A stretch of DNA of 64,000 nucleotides from Roseivirga sp. 4D4 (GCF_001747095.1 NZ_MDGP01000001.1:603001-667000), one strand, 5' to 3'; positions 8,043 to 17,304 are shown, counted from the stretch's first letter. Notes: generated from the letters alone by a model not told the origin. A program made the numbers and translations.

Positions 8043-8768
8043 ATGAAAAAAGTCTTTCTATACACTTTTCTACTTTTAATTGCTGTTTCATGTAGTAGTG
8101 ATGATAGTACAGAGAACCCTATCATTACCTATAAGATTATGGCTATGGGTGATTCTAGGGTGGATGGATCATCTAGTTTACAGGGCCATCGCAGTTATCG
8201 CTACGATTTCTGGAAAAACCTGGTGGACAATGGTTGGAGTTTCAACCTGATCGGCCCGGAAACTGATCTAATCAGTTATCCTTCTCACCAAAACCTTGTT
8301 TTTGATCCAGACCATGCCGGTTTTGGTGGTTGGAGGTCCAGCACACTTCTGGATAATTTCACCAGTATCATCGACCCTTTAAATATTCCTGATATCGTTT
8401 TACTGGGAATTGGTGGAAATGACCTAACCGGAGGGGTCACCCCCGATCAGGTTGCTGAAAATATTAATCTCATCATTGACTTCTTACAGGCACTCAACTC
8501 AGAGATAATCATAGTAGTAGAGCAAATAGCTCCAGCAAAGTCCGATGCCATGTCAAGCCGTGACTGGGAAATATTGGGAGAGCTCAATAGCAACATATCT
8601 GTGCTGGCCAATGCCCAGGCTACAGGTCTATCAACCGTAGTAGCTGTTGATATGGCTAGTGGGTGGTCAGATTCCTATCTACTCGACAGGGTGCACTATA
8701 CGGCAGAAGGGGCAAAAGTGGTGGCAGACCGGTATTACAGTGCGCTGGCTTCAGTGCTGAACCAATAA
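8043..8768 (+). CDS. SGNH/GDSL-family hydrolase lipoprotein
   Basis: 241 residues from the ATG at 8043; an in-frame extension to 7974 lacks any signal-peptide character and is rejected. The N-terminus MKKVFLYTFLLLIAVSC ends in a lipobox Cys followed by SSDDS, suggesting a membrane-anchored lipoprotein. SGNH blocks are visible: MAMGDSRVDG with the nucleophile Ser, GIGGNDL with Gly and Asn, and DRVHYTAEG with the Asp-His pair. Probably an esterase acting on acylated sugars at the cell surface; true substrate unknown. Confidence 0.85.
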   Translation: MKKVFLYTFLLLIAVSCSSDDSTENPIITYKIMAMGDSRVDGSSSLQGHRSYRYDFWKNLVDNGWSFNLIGPETDLISYPSHQNLVFDPDHAGFGGWRSSTLLDNFTSIIDPLNIPDIVLLGIGGNDLTGGVTPDQVAENINLIIDFLQALNSEIIIVVEQIAPAKSDAMSSRDWEILGELNSNISVLANAQATGLSTVVAVDMASGWSDSYLLDRVHYTAEGAKVVADRYYSALASVLNQ

Positions 8769-8779
8769 GATGTCAAGGA

Positions 8780-11128
8780 TTAAGTGCCTTTTCTATCTTT
8801 CTTTTTCTTGTCTTTGCGCTTGAAGAGGTTGCCAATCTTCTTAAACAAACCTTCCTTCTTTTTAGGCTCAGCGGTTTTATTCCCTCCTTTGAATTCCGAT
8901 ACCTTAGGTTTTTCGTTGTTTACGAAAACACGATTTAACAGCCCTTCTTTCTTTTCAGGAGCACAGCCCATTCGATTAAGGACATCAATTGAGACAGGAG
9001 GAAATTCCACTTTCGTATACCGATCGAACTGCATGTCTGCATTCATCTTTTGAAAGAGCTTACCGAATATCGGAAGCGCTGAATTAGCACCCTGGCCCAT
9101 GGCCGTTGTTCTGAAACCAATACGATGGTCATCGGCACCCACCCAAGTTACGGTGACGAGGCGAGGGGTTAGACCTACAAACCATCCGTCTTTATTGTTT
9201 TGCGTAGTACCAGTTTTACCTACTATATCATTCTGAAGTCCATACTTCCAACGAAGACGCTGGCCAGTACCATCCTCAATCACACCCTTCATCATTTCAA
9301 TCATCACTTCTCGCGTTGCCTCAGTGAAAACGGGTTCTTCTGTTATTTCTGGATCGAAAGTGGCGAGTACTTCACCTTCACTATTTTCGATTCTAGTAAT
9401 AAAGTGAGGTGTCACAGGCCGTCCACTATTCAAAAAACTAGTATAGGCTTTTGCCAATTCCATGACGGACATTTCTGCTGTTCCAAGGGCTATAGAGGGT
9501 ACTTCAGGAATCTCCGATTCAATGCCCATATTATGAGCCAAATCGATGACATTATACATTCCACCATCCTCCATTACTTTGACCGCGACCGTATTGACCG
9601 ATCCGCTTAACGCGGCTTTCATAGTGTAGCGCTTGTCATAATCCGATGCGCCATCATTGGTTGGTGTCCAATTATTGTAGTTAGCATAGGTAACCTGGCG
9701 GGCAGAGTAAAATTTGCAGGGGTCTGTGCCGTTTTCTAGAGCTGTTGCATAGACGATAGGCTTAAAAGTCGAGCCTACTTGTCTTTTGCTTTGTCTGACA
9801 TGGTCGTACTGAAAGTGCTCAAAATTGATTCCACCTACCCATGCCTTGACCTGACCTGAAAATGGACTGACGGATAGTACGCCTGCATTGAGGAACTTTT
9901 TATAGTGTCTTATGCTGTCTAGTGTGCTAGCTTTTACAACTTTCTTTCCATCCCAATTCCATAACTCTACATTGTGCTTGACACTCATGGAGTCAATGAT
10001 CTCTGACTCTTTTAAGCCTTTGCTTTTTAATCTTTTATAAGTGGGTGATTGAACAATGTCATTTCTGATGATCTCCGTGTTTTTCAACCAAGGTGCATTG
10101 GCACCATAGCTCTTTTCAAAGGCCGTCTGCAAATCACGGAGATGTTCCGTCATAGATTCCTCGGCCAACCGTTGCATATCATAGTCCAGCGTAGTGTAAA
10201 TTTTGAGCCCACTGGTGAACAGGTTATAGTCGTTATTAGTAGAGTCATTGTAATTATCTAACCAATCTTGGACCTTTTGCCTCAGGGAGGATCTGAAATA
10301 CGGAGCAATGCCTTTGTCATGACTGAAAGGTCGATAGGAGAGGTCTAAGGTCCTTTGGGAAACTATATCGTATTCTTCGTTTGAAAGATATCCGTATTTC
10401 GTCATCTGATTCAATACTACATTTCGCCTTAGCTTGGACCTTTCTGGAAATATTCTGGGGTTATAACGATATGAAGCTTTCAGCATCCCGACTATAACTG
10501 CTGACTCTTCAAGCTTTAGGTCTTCTGCAGCCTTACCGAAGAACTTTTCAGCCGCACTCTCAATGCCGAAGGTATTATCGCCAAAAGGAACGGTGTTTAA
10601 GTAAAGGGTCAGGATTTCTTCCTTCGAATAGATGTTTTCTAGTCGAGTGGCCAAAATCGCCTCTTTAACTTTACTCACGGGCATGGAAAAGAGTCCATGA
10701 TCTTTTCTTGGGTAAAGGTTTTTGATCAGTTGCTGCGAGAGTGTGCTACCTCCACCGGAAGATTCATCTTGCAATAAGATGGTTTTGAAAATGACCCTGA
10801 GCAAACTCCTTCGGTCTACACCATTGTGCTTAAAGAATCGAGAATCTTCTGTGGCAATGAGCGCATCAATGAGCTGAGGTGGGATTTGATCATAGGTGAC
10901 AGGCTGTCGATCAAAAATGAAGTACTTGCCTAACAGCTCGCCACCTTCAGCATAAACCTCTGTGGCTTCACTTTGGCGGATATTTGCTAATTGATCTTTG
11001 GATGGAAGTGGTTCCCATAGTTCCCAATAGACACTTAAGAAGAATCCAAAAGCCGCAAGGATTCCTGCTGCCAATAGGCCGAACAGCCATTTGAGTAGCT
11101 TATTGCGTTTCGTTCTTTTCTTGGTCAT
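8780..11128 (-). CDS. Penicillin-binding protein 1A, bifunctional
   Basis: 782 residues with a short cytoplasmic arm and one membrane helix (about residues 12-35). The GT51 transglycosylase domain shows ATEDSRFFKHNGVD, GGGSTLSQQLIKNL and KVKEAILATRLE. The transpeptidase domain carries STFKPIVY (SxxK nucleophile), SGSVN (SxN) and KTGTTQNNKDGWFVG. It polymerises and crosslinks peptidoglycan in the periplasm. The tail is very basic (KKIGNLFKRKDKKKKDRKG). Monocistronic. Confidence 0.96.
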   Translation of the reverse strand: MTKKRTKRNKLLKWLFGLLAAGILAAFGFFLSVYWELWEPLPSKDQLANIRQSEATEVYAEGGELLGKYFIFDRQPVTYDQIPPQLIDALIATEDSRFFKHNGVDRRSLLRVIFKTILLQDESSGGGSTLSQQLIKNLYPRKDHGLFSMPVSKVKEAILATRLENIYSKEEILTLYLNTVPFGDNTFGIESAAEKFFGKAAEDLKLEESAVIVGMLKASYRYNPRIFPERSKLRRNVVLNQMTKYGYLSNEEYDIVSQRTLDLSYRPFSHDKGIAPYFRSSLRQKVQDWLDNYNDSTNNDYNLFTSGLKIYTTLDYDMQRLAEESMTEHLRDLQTAFEKSYGANAPWLKNTEIIRNDIVQSPTYKRLKSKGLKESEIIDSMSVKHNVELWNWDGKKVVKASTLDSIRHYKKFLNAGVLSVSPFSGQVKAWVGGINFEHFQYDHVRQSKRQVGSTFKPIVYATALENGTDPCKFYSARQVTYANYNNWTPTNDGASDYDKRYTMKAALSGSVNTVAVKVMEDGGMYNVIDLAHNMGIESEIPEVPSIALGTAEMSVMELAKAYTSFLNSGRPVTPHFITRIENSEGEVLATFDPEITEEPVFTEATREVMIEMMKGVIEDGTGQRLRWKYGLQNDIVGKTGTTQNNKDGWFVGLTPRLVTVTWVGADDHRIGFRTTAMGQGANSALPIFGKLFQKMNADMQFDRYTKVEFPPVSIDVLNRMGCAPEKKEGLLNRVFVNNEKPKVSEFKGGNKTAEPKKKEGLFKKIGNLFKRKDKKKKDRKGT

Positions 11129-11248
11129 TGAGTCTAGTAAGTAACGAGGTGTTTAGGTGCATCTTATGCGATTACCATATAAAGTTAAGTAATCATGTTT
11201 CCTGTTCAAAGGTTGTGTTTTCTAGGCTAAAATGAAGATTATTGCCGT

Positions 11249-11920
11249 GTGGATGAAAAGCATCATTTTCTTAATCGGGATGGCGTACTAGAATTCGTTA
11301 GGGCTATGGACAATACCGATTTTTCCAGAAGTTATAATTCTGAAAAGCACTCCATCCACTTTAGTAGAGAAGGAAATGGATTTCAGCTAAGGCTTCCGAT
11401 TACAGTCAAGGTATCTGCCGATGCTGTACTTACTGATTCAGAAGTCAAATACCTGATGTTGTTAGTGCAGACGGGTAGCGCGTCTGTGGGGGTGTTTCAG
11501 GGGGGAAAGTGTTTGGAGCATAAGGTGTTTACGGCTTATATGGTCCGTAAAAAACAAGGGACAAGTCAAATCAAGCACTTAAAAACAAAGGGTAAGTCAA
11601 GAGCTGGTTCAAGGGTAAGGTTAGCCAAGACCCTTCTGTTTTTTGAAGATATCAACACTCGCCTCATACGGCACTTTAAAGAGAATGAATTTGATAGAAT
11701 TGCCTTTAGCTGTTCGAAGATTCTGATGCCTTATTTATTTGGATCAAAAGTAGAAACCCCTTTTGACAGAAAGGACGAACGTATCTATAAGATTCCAAAA
11801 CACTTACATCAACCCAACTTTGAGGTGATGCTCGGCATGCAAAGGTTTTTGAATAAAGGAGAGGTTATCTACGATCAAAATGACTTTCCCGAACTGGAAG
11901 AGGTGTTGAATCACTTATGA
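11249..11920 (+). CDS. bVLRF1-type peptide release/peptidyl-tRNA hydrolase-like protein
   Basis: 223 residues from a GTG at 11249; an in-frame stop at 11228 excludes more. The central segment VRKKQGTSQIKHLKTKGKSR continues into AGSRVRLAKTLLFFEDINTRL. This matches the eukaryotic Vms1/ANKZF1 release-factor-like (VLRF1) core, where a GxxQ loop precedes a basic AGxxLRR-type region. The Gln of GTSQ would be the catalytic glutamine. Known Vms1 cleaves peptidyl-tRNA on stalled 60S subunits; bacterial members are predicted to act in ribosome rescue. Function here is inferred from motif similarity. The last 10 bases overlap the convergent ppgK. Confidence 0.7.
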   Translation: MDEKHHFLNRDGVLEFVRAMDNTDFSRSYNSEKHSIHFSREGNGFQLRLPITVKVSADAVLTDSEVKYLMLLVQTGSASVGVFQGGKCLEHKVFTAYMVRKKQGTSQIKHLKTKGKSRAGSRVRLAKTLLFFEDINTRLIRHFKENEFDRIAFSCSKILMPYLFGSKVETPFDRKDERIYKIPKHLHQPNFEVMLGMQRFLNKGEVIYDQNDFPELEEVLNHL

Positions 11921-12654
11921 TGATCTGCTGCGTAGGCGGCAGCCCCAATGATTCCGGAGTTGTTCTCTTTTTCTCCCACCACAAAGGGGGTTTGAATCGT
12001 AATCTGATCGCGGTACTTGTGTATATGCTTACTCACACCACCACCAAGAATGATAAAATCAGGATTGATGACACGTTCAATATGCTTCAAGAACTTATTG
12101 AGTCGTTTACCCCACTTTTCGAAAGAGAGTTCTTCTCTTTTTCTTGCTGAATCAGCGGCATAAAACTCGATAAGGTCGCCATTTTTGTAATAGAGGTGTC
12201 CAAGTTCAAAATTGGGAACCAATACCCCATCATAAAAAAGACCGCTGCCCAAACCAGTGCCAATAGTGACCATCAGCACAACGCCCGAATGATGGCGTCC
12301 AGCGCCAAACTTCATTTCTGCCAAGCCAGCTGCATCCGCATCGTTGATTACGTTAAAGATTTGATTGCACCGTCCTCTGAACAAGTCATCGATCTGCATG
12401 CCCTTCCAGCTTTCATCGAGGTTGCTATGGTATTTGGCTTTTCCATTCACGACCACGGTTGGAAAGGCCACTCCAATGTTGTCGTTCCAATTGAAGTGCT
12501 CCTGAATTTGACTGATGACATCAGCAATATCATCGGGTCTCCGACCTTCGGGAGTGGGTATTCGGAATCGATCTGAAATCAAATATCCAGTGTCAGTATT
12601 GACAATCGAACCTTTAATTCCACTGCCGCCAACGTCTATGCCTAGTATTTCCAT
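11911..12654 (-). CDS. ppgK: Polyphosphate glucokinase-type ROK kinase
   Basis: 247 residues. The N-terminal phosphate loop MEILGIDVGGSGIKGSIV, the catalytic-Asp region NDADAAGLAEM and the TIGTGLGSGLF and ELGHLYY motifs are typical of the PpgK branch of the ROK superfamily. The zinc-binding CxCGxxGC cluster of other ROK kinases is absent, which is normal for PpgK. It should phosphorylate glucose with polyphosphate and/or ATP in the cytoplasm. Monocistronic; its tail overlaps the bVLRF1 gene. Confidence 0.88.
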   Translation of the reverse strand: MEILGIDVGGSGIKGSIVNTDTGYLISDRFRIPTPEGRRPDDIADVISQIQEHFNWNDNIGVAFPTVVVNGKAKYHSNLDESWKGMQIDDLFRGRCNQIFNVINDADAAGLAEMKFGAGRHHSGVVLMVTIGTGLGSGLFYDGVLVPNFELGHLYYKNGDLIEFYAADSARKREELSFEKWGKRLNKFLKHIERVINPDFIILGGGVSKHIHKYRDQITIQTPFVVGEKENNSGIIGAAAYAADHHK

Positions 12655-12731
12655 GGTGCTTTTAGAAAGGGCGCAAGATATTGGAATTATTTAGTGACTG
12701 CAAGCCTGACACTTAATGGAATGGATTGACT

Positions 12732-13439
12732 TTATAAGTGGAGGTAATAGTCTTTTAAAAGGTGTATAAACTCTTTTGAGTAGGAGTCATCCTGTCCTTT
12801 AATCGTTAGGCTGGTTTCAACAAAATCGGGGTTTATCCCTTTAGTGAATTCGGAGATCACACGAAAGACTGAGCCGCCTTGCTTATTATAGATATTCGTT
12901 CTCTGTCTTATGGAGAATCCCTTCGAGGTGGCCAAGTCCTCAAACAGGCTCATTTCATGAGCCGGATACATTACCCAAAAAGAACCTTCTTGCATTAGTA
13001 GTTCAAATGAATGTGCTAATAGCAATGTCATCGGGAGTGTGTCATCATGTATTGCGGTATTCTTCGTTTTGGACTTTCCTTTGTGATTGTCTTTAAAGAA
13101 AGGTGGATTACAGACAATTTGATTATAGTGTTCCTTGGACTTGTAGGTGCTCAAGTCTTGATTGAGCACAGTGATTTGATCAAACCAAGGCGAGTTCACA
13201 ATATTTCGAGCCGCCTGTTCAGCCACTTCAGGATGAATTTCTATAGCATCAATTTTGGCATTGGTTCTCTGGGCAATCATTAAGGACAGCAAACCAGTTC
13301 CCGTACCAATATCCAGTATTTTACCTTCTTGCGCAGGTTTGATAAGTGCTCCAAAGATGCAGCCATCTGTAGTGACCTTCATGCCATCAATCGGCTGATC
13401 AATACGGAATTGTTTGAATTGGAAGTAGGTATTCGACAA
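12732..13439 (-). CDS. trmN6: tRNA1(Val) adenine-37 N6-methyltransferase
   Basis: 235 residues. The start is a TTG at 13439: the resulting N-terminus SNTYFQFKQFRIDQ then MKVTTDGCIFGA aligns with TrmN6/YfiC, and no ATG precedes it in frame. The SAM-binding motif is DIGTGTGLLSLMIA, and the N6-adenine motif NPPFF is intact. It modifies A37 of tRNA-Val. The start lies 8 bases after the rnhA stop, so it is the last gene of marC-rnhA-trmN6. Confidence 0.9.
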   Translation of the reverse strand: MSNTYFQFKQFRIDQPIDGMKVTTDGCIFGALIKPAQEGKILDIGTGTGLLSLMIAQRTNAKIDAIEIHPEVAEQAARNIVNSPWFDQITVLNQDLSTYKSKEHYNQIVCNPPFFKDNHKGKSKTKNTAIHDDTLPMTLLLAHSFELLMQEGSFWVMYPAHEMSLFEDLATSKGFSIRQRTNIYNKQGGSVFRVISEFTKGINPDFVETSLTIKGQDDSYSKEFIHLLKDYYLHL

Positions 13440-13447
13440 AACAGGAA

Positions 13448-13906
13448 TTAAGAGTAAAGTCCAGACTCAAAGCCTTCGTCCACTAATAGATCACTACTTT
13501 CAGCAGCGTCAACAGCAAGCTGGTCACATCTTTCATTTTCAGGAATACCGGCATGGCCTTTTACCCATTGAAAAGTGACGTAGTGTTTCTTGTAAATTTC
13601 AGCAAAGCGAAGCCAAAGGTCTTTGTTTTTCTTACCCTTGAAATCCTTTTTCATCCAGTTCCATAGCCATCCCTTTTCTACAGAATCAATCACATATTTG
13701 GAGTCTGAATATACCTTCACTTTGGCCTTCTCGACCTTGAGACTCTCTAATCCAATGATGACTGCAAGCAGCTCCATACGGTTGTTTGTGGTTTTTCTAT
13801 AGCCCTGAGACATCTCTTTGCGATGTTCTTTGTATTTCATCACTGTGCCATAGCCACCTGGGCCAGGGTTGCCTCTTGAGGAACCATCCGTATAGATTAC
13901 AATCAT
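13448..13906 (-). CDS. rnhA: Ribonuclease HI
   Basis: 152 residues, normal length. Catalytic acids are Asp7 (YTDGSSRGNPGPGG), Glu45 (NNRMELLAV), Asp68 (VYSDSKYVI) and Asp128 (ERCDQLA), with His118 in WVKGHAG. The basic handle region is present (WLWNWMKKDFKGKKNKD). It degrades RNA in RNA-DNA hybrids. The ATG overlaps the marC stop by 4 bases (ATGA). Confidence 0.97.
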   Translation of the reverse strand: MIVIYTDGSSRGNPGPGGYGTVMKYKEHRKEMSQGYRKTTNNRMELLAVIIGLESLKVEKAKVKVYSDSKYVIDSVEKGWLWNWMKKDFKGKKNKDLWLRFAEIYKKHYVTFQWVKGHAGIPENERCDQLAVDAAESSDLLVDEGFESGLYS

Positions 13907-14475
13907 ATATTGGCAATATTATCCTTAAATAACTTGATGGCAATAGAGAGAAGGATAATTCCGAAAACCTTTTGAAGAACACCTAAGCCTGCCGGACCAA
14001 TTTTTCGCTCCAGCCAATTGGTTGATTTTAGCACGAGATATACAAAGCCAAGGTTGACAATAATACCCACAAGAATGTTCCATTCGCTATACTCAGCTCT
14101 GATGGAGATAATTGTGGTAAGCGTTCCTGCTCCTGCGATCAATGGAAATGCTATTGGGACTATTGAAGAGGTGCCTGCGGCTGAAGCATCGTTTTTGAAG
14201 AAGTTTCTACCAAGGATCATCTCCAAACCGATGATAAACATGACCAATGAACCTGCAATGGCAAATGAGCCAACATCAATACCAAAAAGGCCTAGCAGAT
14301 TATCACCTACGAAGAGAAACAGAATCATCAGAACACCAGCAGCCAGAGTGGCTTTGCCGGACTGGATATGTCCGTTTTTCTTCCTTAAATCTATGATAAC
14401 AGGCGTTGAACCCAATATGTCTATGACAGAAAATAGGATCAGTGTTACAGAGATGATTTCCTTGAAACTCAGCAT
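13903..14475 (-). CDS. MarC family integral membrane protein
   Basis: 190 residues from the ATG at 14475; a GTG one codon earlier is the other option. About six hydrophobic segments fill the protein, including LILFSVIDILGSTPVII and the conserved IAFPLIAGAGTLTTIIS. Members of the MarC/SNG/NAAT family sit in the inner membrane, and some transport neutral amino acids; the role in bacteria is mostly unknown. First gene of the operon with rnhA and trmN6, with a TAnnTTTG element 16 bases upstream. Confidence 0.85.
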   Translation of the reverse strand: MLSFKEIISVTLILFSVIDILGSTPVIIDLRKKNGHIQSGKATLAAGVLMILFLFVGDNLLGLFGIDVGSFAIAGSLVMFIIGLEMILGRNFFKNDASAAGTSSIVPIAFPLIAGAGTLTTIISIRAEYSEWNILVGIIVNLGFVYLVLKSTNWLERKIGPAGLGVLQKVFGIILLSIAIKLFKDNIANI

Positions 14476-14491
14476 CACAAAAGTGTTTTTG

Positions 14492-14499
14492 CAAAGCTA
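14492..14499 (-). promoter_or_regulatory. -7 promoter element (TAGCTTTG) of marC operon
   Basis: Exact TAnnTTTG on the minus strand, 16 bases before the marC ATG. No clear TTTG at -33. Confidence 0.6.
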
Positions 14500-14510
14500 G
14501 AGATTGGTGG

Positions 14511-15854
14511 TCAGAAATTCTTTTTAAGGTCCGTTAATTTTTTCAGAATGTCTCCTGAAGGAACAGGTCTTGTCTTCCTGAATTCATGACCCAACCATTT
14601 GCCCGAATAAGCCTTGAAATAACCTTCAAGTCTATCTTTAGACCCAACCAAGTCAATGGCTATTTGCTCATTTGGACTTTTACCAATGAAATCTAGAAAC
14701 TGGAACTCTTCTGCCTCGTACTGAATGAGTGGGTTGCGTTCAAACAGACCAAGGCTTTTCAACTCTTCCTTATCTATTTCAAAGTCTTTGAGCTTTTGGC
14801 TTAGGACTTGCAACTCTAGGTGGTGGCTAAGCCCTTTATGCTTGTAGTCAATATCTGCAGATGATAGGTAAGGAGTGCCGCTAAAATAGCTGAATTTGAG
14901 TGTAGCATTGGCCTTGAGTTCTTTATTGAAGGGGTTACTAAAGTAATTGTTAGTATCTGCAACGATTCGAATGACCTCGAGTGAATGAGCGTCTACCTGA
15001 ATGATTCCGCGATCACCCTTCCACTTGTAACTGATTTGATAAACAAGCCTTGAGTTTTCTTTGAACTCTTTCAGAAACTTGAATTTGTGTTGGATTACAA
15101 ACTCTTCTGAAAGGATTCCCCATACTTCAATTCTTCTAAACAGGTTTAAAATGGAATAGGCCGAAGGCCGAACATTCCCCCGGTTGTACTCATCATTTAA
15201 ATTATTATCATAAGCCGCCCAGGCTGTATTTTCGATATGTGCTCTTGTGTTTTCATAGAAGAAGTGATAGTTGCCAATTAGAGGGGTGTTTTTGTTCAAC
15301 TTAACCATAATGGAATAACCAAGGCTTTGAAAATACATGATAAATTTCCCTTTGTACTGTGCGTATTCTCTGAAATGGGTAGTGGCAATGTGAGAGTTTT
15401 TATTCCGTTGTTGATTATACTTTTTGACCACATCCAACATGAAGGTCCGGGTCTCAAATTCGTCTTGTTCAGCGATTACTTCAATATCACCAAGTTCAAT
15501 TGTGTTAGGAGCTAACCTAACCACTTGTTGATTTAATAGGTCGCTTACAGTTAGCTTGACAGGGGAATACCCAATACTCCTAATCATAACGCTATCATTC
15601 AGGTTGGCGTCATTTAAAGTGAGCTGAAAAAGCCCTTTAAGATTAGCCGCTGTGCCAACAGAGCCTCTCAGAAACAATATATGTGCATATGCAACTGCTT
15701 CATTTGTTTTGGCATCAAGTACTTGCCCATTTATACTTACTTGTGCAAGACCGAAGGAGTGCAGTAGAATAAACAGTGACAGGGAATAAAAAAAGCGCAG
15801 TGATTTTGGCAGAGTCTTATGTTTTGTTTCGTAAGTACCAAAGGGCCATATCAT
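14511..15854 (-). CDS. Secreted CarboxypepD_reg-like domain protein
   Basis: 447 residues. A signal-like hydrophobic segment (FFYSLSLFILLHSFGLAQ, residues about 22-39) is preceded by an unusually long N-terminus, so the start may be wrong. The next roughly 80 residues form a CarboxypepD_reg-like beta-sandwich (VSINGQVLDAKTNEAVAYA, then a GLFQLTLND strand and SIGYSPVKL). This domain is found in TonB-linked and other envelope proteins of Bacteroidota. The remaining 330 residues are not recognised and lack a TonB-dependent barrel. The start overlaps the aroQ end by 38 bases, so it is coupled to aroQ. Function unknown. Confidence 0.75.
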   Translation of the reverse strand: MIWPFGTYETKHKTLPKSLRFFYSLSLFILLHSFGLAQVSINGQVLDAKTNEAVAYAHILFLRGSVGTAANLKGLFQLTLNDANLNDSVMIRSIGYSPVKLTVSDLLNQQVVRLAPNTIELGDIEVIAEQDEFETRTFMLDVVKKYNQQRNKNSHIATTHFREYAQYKGKFIMYFQSLGYSIMVKLNKNTPLIGNYHFFYENTRAHIENTAWAAYDNNLNDEYNRGNVRPSAYSILNLFRRIEVWGILSEEFVIQHKFKFLKEFKENSRLVYQISYKWKGDRGIIQVDAHSLEVIRIVADTNNYFSNPFNKELKANATLKFSYFSGTPYLSSADIDYKHKGLSHHLELQVLSQKLKDFEIDKEELKSLGLFERNPLIQYEAEEFQFLDFIGKSPNEQIAIDLVGSKDRLEGYFKAYSGKWLGHEFRKTRPVPSGDILKKLTDLKKNF

Positions 15855-16239
15855 AACCCTTCAAGCCAAAGCCGGTAATCAGGCCTGCACATTCTTTGGT
15901 GATAAGGCTTAAGTGTCGGAACTCTTCACGTGCATGAATATTTGAGATGTGCACTTCAACTACTGGAGTCTCGATTGCGGCAATAGCATCGGATATGGCC
16001 ACTGAAGTATGCGTATAGCCACCGCCATTAAAGACAATGCCATCATGACTAAAGCCCACTTCATGAAGCTTGTTAATTAATTCACCTTCTACATTACTCT
16101 GATAGTATTCCAACTCAATGGCTGAAAAGCTACTTTTCAGTGTTTCGAAGTAAGCTTCGAAACTTTGATCACCATAGATGCTCTTTTCTCTGGTTCCGAG
16201 TAAGTTGAGGTTTGGGCCGTTGATGATGATTACCTTCAT
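15817..16239 (-). CDS. aroQ: 3-dehydroquinate dehydratase, type II
   Basis: 140 residues from the ATG at 16239, giving MKVIIINGPNLNLLGTRE; a longer start at 16248 would lie inside the promoter element. The active-site loop (NLLGTREKSIYG with Arg and Tyr), NGGGYTHTSVA, and EVHISNIHAREEFRH (with the catalytic His) are all present. It carries out the third step of the shikimate pathway. Confidence 0.96.
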   Translation of the reverse strand: MKVIIINGPNLNLLGTREKSIYGDQSFEAYFETLKSSFSAIELEYYQSNVEGELINKLHEVGFSHDGIVFNGGGYTHTSVAISDAIAAIETPVVEVHISNIHAREEFRHLSLITKECAGLITGFGLKGYDMALWYLRNKT

Positions 16240-16245
16240 GATGGA

Positions 16246-16253
16246 CAAATCTA
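16246..16253 (-). promoter_or_regulatory. -7 promoter element (TAGATTTG) of aroQ
   Basis: Exact TAnnTTTG on the minus strand only 6 bases before the aroQ ATG. Transcription would start at or very near the start codon, giving a leaderless or nearly leaderless mRNA. Confidence 0.6.
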
Positions 16254-16306
16254 ATCCATTCTAGATTTCTTTCAGAATCTATACTAAGTTTTGCTTATAC
16301 TTGGTC

Positions 16307-17206
16307 ATGTCTTGGGATATCTACATTCAGGAATATGAGAATTACCTCAAGCTGGAACGATCGCTGAGTGAAAATTCTGTAGATGCCTATGTTCGCGATA
16401 TCGTGAAGCTCAAGCAGTTTTTAGACTTAAGAGAAAAAGACCTGAATCCTCTGCAGGTCACCATAGTCGAACTTCAGGATATGGTGGAGTGGATTAACGA
16501 AGTGGGGATGAGTGCTTTTTCCCAGGCAAGGATAATCTCAGGTTTAAAGTCCTTTTACAAGTTTTTGGTCTATGAGGGAGAACTAGACAGTGATCCTACG
16601 GTTTTGCTGGAAGCACCAAAGCTCGGTCGAAAGCTACCGGATACGCTTAGCGTTGAAGAGATAGACCAAATACTCGAGGCCATTGATCATTCAACACCCG
16701 AGGGTACAAGAAACCGGGCTATGCTAGAGACGCTCTATAGTTCAGGCTTGCGTGTGTCCGAACTGATCGGCCTTAAGGTGTCCAATATTCATTTTGATGT
16801 GGGGTTCATAAGAGTCTTTGGTAAGGGAAGTAAAGAGCGTCTAGTTCCTATCGGGAAAACTGCTTTGAAGCATATCAATATTTATCGTGATGAGGTGCGT
16901 GTTCATCTTGATATAAAACCTGGTCATGAGTCTTTCCTGTTTCTAAATAGACGCGGCCGGCAGCTGACGCGACAAATGGTTTTTACTTTCCTCAAAGACC
17001 TTGTGGCCAAAGCCGGAATCCAAAAAACGATTAGTCCTCATACGTTTAGACATTCATTTGCAACGCATTTGATAGAGGGAGGAGCAGACCTAAGAGCGGT
17101 GCAAGAAATGTTGGGACATGAGTCGATTACGACTACTGAAATCTATACGCATTTGGACAGAGATTATCTAAGACAAGTGATTCAGGAGTATCATCCTAGA
17201 AGCTAG
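16307..17206 (+). CDS. xerD: Site-specific tyrosine recombinase XerD
   Basis: 299 residues from the ATG at 16307 (a TTG two codons earlier is possible). The N-terminal SAM-like core-binding domain has YLKLERSLSENSVDAYVRDI. The catalytic domain has all six residues: Arg in SSGLRVSELIGL, Lys in GKGSKERLVP, His-x-x-Arg in HTFRHSFATHL, His in LGHESITTTE and Tyr in IYTHLD. Length and motifs fit the chromosomal dimer-resolution recombinase that acts at dif with FtsK, which is encoded about 1.2 kb downstream. No integron or phage genes are nearby. Confidence 0.93.
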   Translation: MSWDIYIQEYENYLKLERSLSENSVDAYVRDIVKLKQFLDLREKDLNPLQVTIVELQDMVEWINEVGMSAFSQARIISGLKSFYKFLVYEGELDSDPTVLLEAPKLGRKLPDTLSVEEIDQILEAIDHSTPEGTRNRAMLETLYSSGLRVSELIGLKVSNIHFDVGFIRVFGKGSKERLVPIGKTALKHINIYRDEVRVHLDIKPGHESFLFLNRRGRQLTRQMVFTFLKDLVAKAGIQKTISPHTFRHSFATHLIEGGADLRAVQEMLGHESITTTEIYTHLDRDYLRQVIQEYHPRS

Positions 17207-17296
17207 TAATGGTATTGATAAAGGTCCTTCTGAGTGTACAAGAAACAAGCCTGAGTATTTCCTTTAGAAACCATTATAGCTTTCCATATTAAGCTC

Positions 17297-17304
17297 TATT
17301 TTTG
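17297..17304 (+). promoter_or_regulatory. -7 promoter element (TATTTTTG) of pyrD
   Basis: Exact TAnnTTTG. It overlaps a GTG at 17304 that could be mistaken for the pyrD start; the TTG at 17322 lies 17 bases further on. Confidence 0.6.

Noticed and set aside
9200..9610. Plus-strand frame of 136 codons
   Set aside because: It lies entirely within the PBP1A gene on the other strand; the transpeptidase motifs there show which strand is coding.
12196..12576. Plus-strand frame of 126 codons
   Set aside because: Antisense to the ppgK core motifs; no family resemblance.
16307..17206. Integron or phage integrase
   Set aside because: Length and motifs fit XerD, ftsK is near, and no attachment site, cassette or phage gene is present.
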